Below are positions 22,250 through 33,504 of a stretch of 64,000 bases of DNA, in pieces. The stretch spans positions 1,550,001 through 1,614,000 of the forward strand of contig JBANDB010000005.1 of the NCBI GenBank assembly GCA_037576215.1, given 5' to 3'. The translations under genes and the position numbers were made by a program. A model generated the notes under the pieces. The model searched no databases and had not been told where the DNA came from. It was given only the letters and a program-made list of their open reading frames with translations. This DNA comes from Armillaria gallica (lineage: Eukaryota; Basidiomycota; Agaricomycetes; Agaricales; Physalacriaceae). Position 1 is the first letter of the stretch; each line of letters begins with the position of its first letter.

Positions 22250-23490
22250 GGTCCATATCTGCACTTTTGCTGGCTGCTTGGTGGTTCCCCTTTGTGAGGG
22301 TGTTGTTTGATCTTGCTGGTTGTTGTTGTTGGTCTGTTAATATGTATTGCAATAACGCCTGTTGTTCCCTTGTCATGCGTGATTGGCCTACTTACTCCCT
22401 TTCGCCTTGTTGGTGTTTGAGCGCGCGCGCTTGGCCTGCTATTGTGATCATGCTGCTGCCTTGCGCCGTACTTTGGTCCGAAACTATCTGCATTCGTCGT
22501 ATGGGCTGCAGCAGTTTCATGCCCCGTGATAACTTGGTGTCTGCATTTCATTGCTGTTTTTCCTTTGTGGGATTCGTTTCGTCTGTGACAGTGACTTCTT
22601 CACTGTGTGCTTGGGGGTATCTCCTCGATTGTTCTCCAGTTCGTTTGGCACTTTGTGGGTCCTTCATGATTGCCTTCTGTTGCGGTTGACGCCTGTCTGA
22701 TGTCTTCCCTTCTCCTTTCCTTTATTATTGTTGGAATTGTTATTACTGTGTTTGATTCCGTTGATGCCCTTCTATTTATCTCGTCGCCTGTGGGGCTGAT
22801 AGATTTCCGTGTCCGTGAACTTTGCTGTTGATATTCGTTATTGCTGTTCTGTCATAGATCGTGTCTGATGTCTCTGTCCCTTTTATTTTATTTTATTTGT
22901 TTTTTTTGCATACATTGATTTGTGTTACAGCTTCTGTGGATCGTGTTGTGAACATTCCTGCTTGACATGATTCATCTTCGCCATCGTGCATCGTCTCGTG
23001 TTTCTGTTGCTATGAAAATTATATATGTCCCATCAGGTTTGTGTGGATTCCTTGTGTTGATCGCAATGATCCTCATATGATTTCATTCATTCTATTTACA
23101 TGCTTGCTCTTCTGTTCTTCTCTATCCTTATCTGCCCTCAGTCCCTCCTCCCTCCCTTTCTTTTTTTCTTCCTGTTCCCTAGTTTCAAATGTGTTCACGT
23201 CCTTCCATTCAACTTTTCCTTATGCGGAGTTCATTATCTCAAACCTTATTTCTGTACAGTTGCGACTTTCTTCATATAAACCTCGGTTCCCAGTTTACCT
23301 CTCTTTTCGTCCACTTTTCACTCGAACCCTTCTCCGTGTTCATTGTCTTCTCTGTGTTCATTTTGCTCTTTTCATTATCGTCATGTCTGCATCTAACCAC
23401 CCTGCTCTACCTGTCGTCGCATAAGTTCACATTGTGTGTGTATTCATCCCTTGCATATGGCTGATCTGTATACGTATATTTAATGCAGAC
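22250..23490. other. no resolved gene inside the large element
   Basis: Strongly T-rich on the plus strand, with several hydrophobic frames of low-complexity character. An ATG at 23,382 (MSASNHPALPVVA) may be the first exon of the next gene, but I could not match a splice phase. Confidence 0.35.
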
Positions 23491-23493
23491 CGG

Positions 23494-26400
23494 TCATTCA
23501 AAAGCATAAGCGCACTCATCGGGTTCGTTCAGGTGGGGATGTCTTGCCCGTAGCGCAGCTTCCTGTTGCCGATCCTTCCCTGTTGGCTGGTGAAATTGCT
23601 TCCCGACACCTTGAAACGTACGTAGGTTGCGCCTAGCCATGTCCTGTCTCATGCTGACCTTCTTGCAATTTTTATCCAGTCCCCCCGCTAAAAAACACAG
23701 TCGCGTTGGTAATCGTGCTCGCATTGCTAGCTCTGACAGTGTCCCTGTGTGCATCCCTTTTCATGTCTGCAATAGTACAATTTGTTGTGTTTGACTGTGT
23801 ATATGCCTCAGTGTGTCGTTGTCTCCAGCTCCTCCTGCGCCTGGTGGAGCGGTGTATCAGTGCCTGCCCGCTGTCACCGTATCGTCAGTCCTTGGCGTTC
23901 TCTTCTCGCTTGTACTCTAAATTTGACGTTGGGTGTTTTTAGGCATCCCACCGGGAAGCTTGCTCCTGCTCTTCACAGGCAGATTTCCTACAGAGAGCTC
24001 GCACCTTCGGATGTCGCTGCTGTCACTGCTTCAGTACCCAGTCCTCATACGGAGTGCGTTTCTTTGTTTGTTTTTCTGCACTATAAGCCTCATAGTCCCT
24101 GTGTAGACCTCTTGCAGCCCTGTGTGCCATCGGTTGGGCCACTAACGTCGTCAAGTTGGATGCGGATGATGCTTCCGATTCTGGAACCGGCTCTGATGCA
24201 AAGTATGTTGTGATCTTATAATCATTCCGATCTGACCTCAATGGTTGTTTAGAGGTCCTGCGAACCCTTACATCGATGACGAGGCTGAAAAAGGCTCTGA
24301 TGAGTATGTTACCTTTGTTATCGTCTTCTTATATCACATCTCTATGTTTGCTTGTTCTCTTCTTCAGGTGTTCTTCTCAATCAGGCGACAGCGCGGACAA
24401 ATCCGACACTGCCCCTGCTGTGTTCACTCAGGGCAGTGCGCTGTCTGCTACCTCGATGGCATCTGCCGTTGGTTCGTCGGTTCGCGCGTCCCCGTAAGCT
24501 GTTTGCAGCATCTTGTTGTCTTCATATTTTCATTTTTCATTTAGACGCTCTCGAGTCAAGACCGAGCGTGGACTCTATGTTGATTCCTTGTATGTGTCTT
24601 TGCCCCTTCCGCAATGATGCTCTTTGTGTAGCTAATCTGTTTTAATATTTACTCAGAATACAGCACGGGAGAGCGTCCGATCTCACTTCTGACGATGATG
24701 TACGTTCTGACCCTTCTGTTGCTTTGTAAGCTTTGCCCTGCCCTTCATGTTGTCTATGTTTCATTGCCTGTACCAGGTCTGCTGCTCGTGCTCCTCGTCG
24801 CACTCAACCTGTAGCGCAGTATGTGTTTGTCTCTATTGTTGCACTGACATGATTGTATCGACTTTTCTATTAGCGCTCACTCTAATGCCTCATCCGCCGT
24901 CCCCGAGACTTGTGCTGATGACCTGCCCAACCCGGTTTTCCTTGAAGATCTCGATGGACCTCCCATGCCTTCTCCTCGTAAGCATAAGGATAAGAAGGGT
25001 AAAACAGTCCCTAAAGTAAACACGCTCGAAGTTCACACCAATCTGGGTGCTGGATGCGGTGTCGGAACCCCTCTCCCTGTTAAGACGCTTGTTATGTTGC
25101 GTCTTTTCAAGGTTCCGTCTACAGCAAGTACAGCGGACACTGCTGCTCGTTCGTCCAATGCGCCCGTCCCTCCTTCGGAACGTTTGCCTGTCACTGTACC
25201 ACCAGGCCTTGGCGATTCTGTCCCACCTACCGTTGGTCCGTCGCATCCTCCATACTATTTTTGTCTGCCTGGGTTGACCTACTTTTCTTTTTGGTCTTTA
25301 GGTCGACCATCTCTGTCCAGTGCGATTGCTCTGGTGTTAAATGCATTTGTGGGGTTTGTAATGGTTTGTCTGTTTTGAGCCGTACTCGCGTGTTTACTTC
25401 TACCTTTTAAGGTCTCGTGACTATTCCTCTGAGGAAGAAGATGATGATCCAGATTCAGTTGCAAGGCCCGTTGAGTCCGATGTGGTTGCGACTAAGTTCG
25501 TTCCATACTTCTTGGTGTTGCAACTTCTCATTTTATGTCTTGTCGTTCAGCAGCGTCCCCGATAGTCAACTGGGCTCTGATCCTGACGATCCTGCTACCT
25601 GTGTCATGCTGGTCGAGATCCAGGAGGAACAGCTTAGGGCTTTTTATCTCACGTTATCTCATCTAGGGTATGTGCTGTCTTTGGTTGGTTCTGATTGTAT
25701 CTGATTATGTTCAGCGTGTTCCACGCACTGGTTGCTCTTAACCACATGGTTTCTTCCTTCGACCAGCCTCCTTATGTCACTATTGAGGATGTCTTGCCTT
25801 TTTTTAGTATGTATTCTCTACAGTGAGTTGCTCCTCTTTGGTGTCCTGCATCATCTGCTGATCGTGTCCATGCCTGCTCTTCTTCCTTCCCTTGATGTTT
25901 CTTTGCACCATCTGTATGCTAACTAAGATCTGTGCTTGCCTGGCTCAATTTCGTGGGGTATGGTCCTTACTGCACTCTTTCCACTATGCCCCGTGACATC
26001 TTTTCACATGACGGCAAGAAAATGCTATACAACGGGTCCACCGCAGTTAGTATTGTTGTTGGCATCATCATCGACTGCAGCATCTTCAAGGTCGGTCAGG
26101 TAGGTGGATACAATGGCGCCACTTGCCCTCAGGGTGGTCACCCTTTGCATTCCATTTGGCTTCTACCCTTTATGCAGCCTTGGAGGCACGAGACCACTAT
26201 GATCGCTACCGTGTTTGATATACCTACAGCCGAAGCCCAGTCTGAGTCCATGACCAGTGACGGTGTCGATTTTTCTACACAATCGCCTTCCTCTACCCCT
26301 GGTGGCTCTAACCGTAACAAGTGTACATTTCATTTTTACACTGATTCTTATGTCCTGTGACTTTCAATCATTTATATTCTAACATTGCTGTCTTATCTGT

Positions 26401-26872
26401 GTCAGATCCTTCTCCGATTTTGCAGAAACAACCCGCCGTTAAGCCTGGTGGCGGCTCGTCCTCTCACGGCCAGTCTGGTTGGCCCCGATCTCCTTCCAAG
26501 CCAGCCGGTCTCACCTCCCATGCGCAGTACTATCACTGCTTAGGCTTTGATGACGAGGGTCAGTTCCTTTCGTGTTGACCTGCATTCACTGTCTTATCTG
26601 ATTCGTCTTGTTGCTTCTTTGCAGTTCCTGTCTTTGACGGTAGACATTCGAAAGGACATCACTTTTTGTTCTGGGAAGATTTCGACAATATACAGTCTCT
26701 GCCTAGGGTGACCAAGGATCTTGGGTGCTTCGCATTGGTTGCTGTCGCATATACTCCATCTGTTTGGTCTCTGAACAGTGTCCCCTGTGTCAACCTCAAC
26801 GTACAGTTTGCCGTGCTTCTAGGGCAGGCACCCAAGCCTCAGGCCCTTGTCGATGCTGGATATGGTTTATAG
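23494..26872 (+). CDS. unrecognised multi-exon cargo gene (Ser/Asp-rich N-terminus, folded C-terminus)
   Basis: A chain of about 15 short exons with GTATG/GTAAG donors can be read. The first ones are Ser/Pro/Asp-rich and basic (e.g. PPAKKHSRVGNRARIASS, then ALCAIGWATNVVKLDADDAS, RKHKDKKGKTVPK, RSRDYSSEEEDDDPDSVA), resembling a disordered nuclear protein. The later ones look folded (VLAWLNFVGYGPYCTLS, GGYNGATCPQGGHPLH, and a C-terminal HYHCLGFDDE then VPVFDGRHSKGHHFLFWEDF, ending near 26,872). I recall PVFDGR-type C-termini only from hypothetical mushroom proteins. Whether it is a transposase, a DNA-binding accessory or unrelated cargo cannot be told from sequence. Ends and some splice sites are approximate. 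Confidence 0.45.
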
Positions 26873-27660
26873 TGGCGCTTCTATCAAAGCCCTCGCATCT
26901 AGACGGAGTATATTGGACTGTTGTTATCGATGTAGTATATGTCTGATTTGTGTTGCGCATATATATTGTCTGCCGAAGCCGGCATGTTGCCTTCTCGTAC
27001 CTTGTGCCATCCATCCCTGTACCATGCCAATGCGATTCACGTGGCACAAGTGATTTCTTCGATCTGCTTCCACTCTTCCTGGCTTTCTCTCTTCACTTAC
27101 ACTACATTGGTTAAGGAGCTTTGGTCAGTCATATCTGCTTGTGTTCTTTCTTTCTGGCATCGATTCACATGCAGTCAGCTTAGTCTGACCTCCCTGTCTA
27201 TACGGGTGCTCTCCTCTTCACACTATCGTTCTGATACACCTCGCTCATCCTCGTAGTGTCATATAGGCATATCTCTGTCTGATGTTAAGCCTATGCTCCT
27301 TTTTCTTTCTTTCAGAACCTTCACCATGTCTTGTTACCTTTCTCCGGTGTCATTGATCCTTTGTGTGCACCAGTGATTTCCGGCACTGACCCAATGCCAC
27401 ACAGTTCTGTATCCATGCAATCTCCTCTGTTTGGGTTGATTGATTCTCTATGCCTCAGGCTTCGCACCTTTGTGCTCCGTGTATATAACATTCTACCTGG
27501 AACGGCCACATTGTTACATGTCCATCTCTCTTCGCAGCTCCGTCTTATCTGTGTCCTCTTACCACCCTCATTCCATGGAACCATTCCACCCTGCTGAGCT
27601 CCTGGATGGCCCCATCAGTGACTGCACATGTTATGTCGTGCTTTTTGCTGACGAGCATCC
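26873..27660. other. unresolved; possible further exons
   Basis: An 88-codon plus frame (27,331-27,597) with leucine-rich content may be an exon of the preceding gene or of an F-box relative. No clear splice chain was seen. Confidence 0.3.
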
Positions 27661-27663
27661 ATA

Positions 27664-29501
27664 GTTCGACTACAAGGCCATGGCTACCATCATAGATGCA
27701 TATGATGATGGCTTAACCAGAACCGAGCGCTGAAACCATATACATTCAGGTACGTGCGTGTTGGCCCATGTATTCTTATTTGTTTGGCTTTGCCTTATAC
27801 CGACCCTCCCGTCGCAGGTTCTCATTTGTATTTTTCCTATATGTCCCGGCTCGTCTCCCTCGTCCTTCAGCCTCGGAGCCTCTTAGCTGCTTCGTTCGAG
27901 CACAAGCATGCCATCATGAGGCACTTTTTAGATTCACTTCGTGTGGTCCAACCTTCATTGTCATCTCTGACCCTTGCCTGTCCTTCGTTCACATCCATCA
28001 AAACCGCCACCTCCATGCCCGATGAACTATGGGAAGAAATTTTCTCTCATATGCCTCACTCATCTCAATTATCAACCAGAATGGTTTCCTCGTCTTGGCA
28101 CGACATGTTGACACCTCGCACTCACCGATATTTGGTGTTATTGTTACCAGATCGCTGGATTCATATCATGGACGACCGCACTATTAGGAACGATCCATGT
28201 TTCCTTCGCATGTTCGCTATTGAATGCGAGGTCGATCTATCTGCTGCCATCATCCGTTTGGGTCTGCAAGCAATCGTTCAAGGTATTCGGTTTGTCAACT
28301 GGCCCATCTTCCTATACAACTTCTTCCTGCATTTGTTGACTCGTGTGGAAACCGTCATGATAGAGGGTCGGGGGAGCATGTATGTGGAAGAATCTACACC
28401 CACAATCCCTTGTCCTTTTCTGCTTCCTCCCTCCATCATCGAATTGCACTTGATCCGCGTCACGCTATACGAGTACAGCCTCGAGGCAATGTTGTCGCCT
28501 GATGGCAAACTTCAGCGGCTTTACATCAAGGGTATTGAAGATGGATCGATTGTCAGTATGCTTCCACTTCCTCTCTCACATTTGGGCTTTATGGCTGATG
28601 TCTGTTGCTGTTCAAGGCTATCCTGTTCAATGCAGAGCAGCAGGCTTCTATTCAAGAGTATATGGCATTCGACAGCTTCCGCCAGCCTTTTTTATTGGCT
28701 CCCATTCCCCCCCCTCTTCGGTATCTCAGACTCGATCTCCGTACCGATGTTTATGGCTCGGTCCTTTGTGGCAACGGGCAGCACACTGAACTCTTGGGCG
28801 GTTATGCGTTGCTGCATCAAATGTTTGCTACTGCGCCCGCCCGTGTGGAGTTTGCACGTCTGCTCAATGATGACGAGACGTATCCTCTGCAAACCAGCGC
28901 AATTGCATTGGAGGAGCTCGATCTCCACCTAGGTTCTGACTACTACGCCAATGTTCCTTACATATGGCCGTCGGTGTCACAGAGCTTGACAACTTTGAGC
29001 CTGCATATTCGTAAGTTTTAGCCCTTCATATGATGCGCGTTCTCCCCTTATGCAGTGTCTGTAGCTGAGCTTAATACGGGAGGGTCCATGTCATACATCA
29101 GCCTTGTCGGTCTCAATGTATTGTCCTCTCTAAATGTTTATGTGCATTATCGGGGGCTCTGCGATGCGTTGAGTACGGTCGCCACCTGGAGCTCTGCCTG
29201 TAAAGGTACCACCTCCGCTAATTTGAAGCTAGAACTCGAGGTGTCCCATTCGACATGCGTGGGCTTGGGTGATTGGGTGACCGCATTCCAGCTAAAGCAG
29301 CATCTCATGGGGTCAGCTAGTAATGGAGGCGTCATGCTCAGAGGATCGTTTACGCTTTCTATCAGGGATCCGGTGTATGTTGTCCATGATCTCGACTACA
29401 TACACGCTTTGTCTGTTGCTGCAGCATTGTCGAAGGATAGTGATTTGCACCTTTACCGCATGGATTGTATTAGGTACCATGGTGACAAGTTAGTGATGTG
29501 A
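27664..29501 (+). CDS. F-box/leucine-rich-like protein, element copy A
   Basis: An F-box motif sits in MPDELWEEIFSHMPHSSQLS..RMVSSSWHDM. A long, weakly repetitive leucine-rich region follows, ending in IRYHGDKLVM. Exons: a short exon with FDYKAMATIIDAYDDG, then SHLYFSYMSRL.. to about 28,552 (donor GTCAGT after DGSI), then AILFNAEQQAS.. to about 29,010 (donor GTAAGTTTT), then VSVAELNTGG.. to 29,501. The first intron shows GC (GATGATG|GCTTAACC) where copies B and C have GT, so splicing there may be impaired or use GC-AG. A presumed SCF substrate adaptor, first of three tandem paralogs carried by the 30-kb element. Confidence 0.6.
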
Positions 29502-30462
29502 TTACCTTTATATGTTTTCTCTTACAATCCTGACCCTGCGCGCGGTGTGTTTCAATATGCTTGTTCCAGTCCAGATTATCCGGTTATATTTGTCATCTGG
29601 TTCTGATCACCTTGCTCTCTCTTCTCAGGTGCCAAATGATAAACTAAGAAGGCAGGTACCGTGGCTATAACAACTGCTTGTCCATTCAAGTGCTGTCATT
29701 ACAGATATTGCTATCGACATGGATCTTGACAACATGTTGTTCCATGATGTTGTCAAAGAGTCCCTTATGGAAGCTACTCCCAGTAACATTGGGGATTCAG
29801 CATCTGTCTTCTTCCTGGTGTGCCTGTTGATCTGTTTGTTATTGTTGCCTTCCGTCGTTCCCATCGATCCACTCGCGCTCTCATTCTATCCTCGAGCCAT
29901 TCAAAACCTATTCTTCGTTAAAGTTGATGACGATGATCACTTTATGTGTTCTTCCATGCACGCTTCTTGATTGGTGTTGCGTCAGTGAGACTCCACTCTC
30001 CCAGGTTGCCGATCTTCCACTCTTTGCGAACGTTTTTGTTGTATTTATCTTCTTATACTTCGTGCTCGTCATCTGCTTCTGACTATTCAGTTCAGTCAGT
30101 GCACGTACCGTCGCTCATGAAATGCTTCACGCACAGATCCCCCATTGAATCTGCGCTCATTGTTGTATCGTCTCTTCCTTAATTTCTACACTTGACATCC
30201 AGCCTCATGTCTTTATCTTTCTTAGTGGCAGATCGCGTTTCGAATGGTTGCGTGTATGCAGCGGACTTACTCTCACTTGTTCCGACTTTTGTGTATCTTT
30301 TTTTTTGTGCTACTGTTTCACTTTAATGCACGCTGTTCGTTGACCCTTTTATCTGCTCGTACCCCCTTCTCCCACCTACTTTGTTTCTACCTACGGGATA
30401 TCTGCACTGCCTTCCCTTGTCCTCGTCATTGCTTCGTTCTTGCTCCTTTTAAGCTTGCTGCT
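29502..30462. other. intergenic inside the large element
   Basis: T-rich, with hydrophobic low-complexity frames. No supported gene. Confidence 0.35.
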
Positions 30463-32407
30463 ATGAATACCCCTCTCCAGAATAACATGTACGCTGAGGA
30501 CAAACCCATGAGTGTCCATGTAACCTGTCTGTCGAGATAATTTTTATACTGTGTCTCTTGCAGTTCACGTTTGGCATGGCATGGGATTTGTTAGATCTTG
30601 TTGATTCATATGAGGTGGTGCATAACATGCAGGAATTAGTCGCTTCTTATCGTGATGGTTCGTGTTTTTGCTATTCCGTTGATTAAATTTGACTCATTCA
30701 TATGTGTACTGTTGCAGGTACACATCCATACTTCGTCTTTCAAACCTCTATGATACACCTTGTCACACATGGGGGAAATGTGTTCTACTCTTCCTTACTC
30801 CAGTACATGCGTGCATATGAGGCTGCGCATCCTGGCATTGTCCCTACCGCTTCTAAACTCACTGTCCAGGATTCCGTCACTGTCATTACAACCGCTCCCT
30901 TGCAGCCTTTCATGTTCTCTCCTGAGCTCATGGAACGTATCTTTCGTTATGTGGACCACAAGGACCTCCTCGTCGCTCGTACTGTGTCCCCAGCATGGTG
31001 TTTCGCTGCCAGCCGGTTTAGCCATTCCTGTATAGCCTTTCGCCTTCATGAGAATTGGCAGGGTGTAACAGATGATGGAGCTAAACATCAGGACGCTGAG
31101 GCGTATGCGCTCATCGCAGGTCTTGCGCTCACCTGTGCTGCCGCTCGTTGGCAGTTTACCGGTTGGGTACATACCTTCATAACGGAAAACTGGCCTGAGT
31201 TGTGCATACCCTTCTTTTTCTGCATATTCAATAATGTGCAGACCATCGTCGTCCGTGGTCGTTCTAGCTCCATAGAAAACTATCTGACCATCCCAAACAC
31301 CTATCTGCTTCCCGACTGTGTGCATTTCCTGTACCTGTTTCAGTGCTCTTTGTGCCGTCACAGCCTCGAGACCCTTATAGCTCTTTGCTCAAATCTCGAG
31401 TTCCTCAGTGTTGTTGGCATACAGCATGGTCACATTGTGAGCCTCATCGGTCCTTATTCTGTTCTCTCATGTCGCTCATGATATTTATCAAGGTTGTCCG
31501 GAGTGTTTGCACTCTGCGTATTGCTGTCGATAGGTGGTGTCGTGATAGCAGAATCACATCATTCCTTGCCGATGCTGTGTCTTCACCTCATCCTCCTTCT
31601 CTCAAGTCCTTGCGCATTGATTGTCCTGATTCTCTGCCTTGCATACTTTCTACTGATACGGATCTAGAGGGCACGCCTCCTCTCTTGCACCAGTTATTCA
31701 TTCCCTCTGGATCGCCCTCCTGTGTCAATTCCTATCTACAAGGCATGGAGGTGTACCCTCTCCAGCTCCGTCTCGCTGGATTACAGACTCTAGACATACA
31801 ATTATCCCTCCATCTCAGTTACATCTTCCCAAAGATTGCGGTGAGTATTGGGACCACTCTGGCAGGCTTACATTTGTATTTTTGTATGTCCTCATTTTCT
31901 TTGAGTGTGTGTGGGATCTACTCACATGTGTTGTTTATGTTCTAAGCTCCTGCTGTTCGCGCCGGTCACCTCCATGCTTTAACGTTGGATGGCTTTACGG
32001 CGTTGGTCCAGCTCCAGATATCCGTATCCATTCAAGACTTGTTGCGGGTTCTCGAGCTGTGTGGATCTTGGACCTCCAGTGGCCGCGTATCCTCTGCTTC
32101 TGTATTTCATCTTCACGTTCTCATGGGCTATACCCGTTCACCAGACCTAGATCGCGTTTGTATATCGGAAGCCATCATTTCCGTGCTATCTTCTTGTTCT
32201 GTCAACTCCTATCGCCAGTTCAAGGGTGTATTTAATCTCACTCTCATGTTTCCAGTTGAGGGGCCTTACACAATGATTGCTGTGCATTCCTTCAATACTA
32301 TGTTGCAGCTTGTCAGGGAATCGGACAAGGTTAATGCAATGATCGCTTCTGTTGAGTCCATGATCAGGAAGGCATTCTTTATATCTGCATTAGATCGTCG
32401 CATTTAG
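30463..32407 (+). CDS. F-box/leucine-rich-like protein, element copy B
   Basis: Exons: MNTPLQNNMYAEDKPMS (from 30,463), then FTFGMAWDLLDLVDSYE..YRDG, then a long exon starting THPYFVFQTSM with the F-box segment FSPELMERIFRYVDHKDLLVARTVSPAWCF, up to the GTGAGCC donor after GIQHGHIV. VVRSVCTLRIAVDRW.. follows, and a last exon ends SALDRRI at 32,407. No internal stop was found when spliced, so this is the best preserved copy. Shared exon phases and the DG|xHxYF junction tie it to copies A and C. About 500 aa. Role inferred as ubiquitin-ligase adaptor; target unknown. Confidence 0.6.
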
Positions 32408-32594
32408 ATGTCCTATCTGTTGCCATGTCTTTACTACCTTCCATATCGTTGTATTCCAGGATGCAGTCCATTGCTGTATGTTGATTAGTCCGCTCCTTGC
32501 ATATGGTGGCATCATGTCCGCTGCTGATAACTAGGGCGTCCCTGTCACATTATCTCTTTTGCATTATCCCTTACAATATCTCTCATATACCCCA

Positions 32595-32725
32595 TATACG
32601 TTGTCCATGATCTCAACTACAAACATGCTTTGTAGGAGGTGGGCTTTTTTGTTCTTTGTTTTTTGTTTTGGGTATAGACTGCATTAAGTACCATGGTGAC
32701 ACATTAATGATACTTTTCGATATAT
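32595..32725 (+). pseudogene. duplicated fragment of the 3' end of F-box copy A
   Basis: TTGTCCATGATCTCAACTAC and later AGTACCATGGTGACA repeat the 3' end of copy A (about 29,378-29,500), with a T/G-rich replacement in the middle. Too short to encode anything. Confidence 0.6.
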
Positions 32726-33504
32726 TATATTACATAATGTACTCGCGGTTGAAGTCACGTGTACCTCATTCGATTTCTGCTTCCGCTTTATCTCCTCTAC
32801 CGTTTCTTCTATCTTCCCCCACGTTCTCATGATCCTCCTACCCTTGCTTGGACCATCTACATCCTTCCACTCCTGTGCTCCTTCGTAGTGTCTGTCCCTG
32901 CCACCACCGCGCATTCGCTCTCCATTCAGCCCGATATGTGGGGGAGCCACGGGGGGGGGGGGTTAGGATAAAAATAACGAAAAAAAGGGAACCGATAAAA
33001 TGGTACTTCCTTGCCCTCATTGTCGGTGTCAGTACCGTCGATCCCTTGACAATTCTATTAGACTAAGATCTCTCTTTGTGCGTTCCTTTTAGACCAGACC
33101 TCTTTGCTCTCATTGATCTAATATGGTTTGGTTCTGACCTTTTTAATATCTTTCCTTATCGTCTTTTCGTTCATTTGCTTCTTTATGGTGTTTGAAAGGT
33201 AACATGTCTTTGAAGTCTGATCTTCCCTTTCAACATGTATCGTCACGCACGTTGTGACTTCAAGTTTGAGTCGCGTCTTTCACCTTTCCATATTCGTCGC
33301 GATGGACTCTTGCAGGTCGTCTTAAGATTCTGCAATGAATCGTTCCATGGTTCTTGTGGTGTCTTCTGTCCTTCCCCACCTTCTTTCCCCCACTCCCGTT
33401 CCCTCATCTGCCTTGTCTTGCTTCCCTTTGTTTTTTTAGTTTTTATCTTCTATCAAAAACCTTTGCCTCAGACCATTTCTTCCTTGTGCGCATCTGTCTA
33501 TAAT
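32726..33504. other. intergenic inside the large element
   Basis: Includes a run of 12 G at 32,951-32,962 followed by A-rich sequence. No supported gene. Confidence 0.4.
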
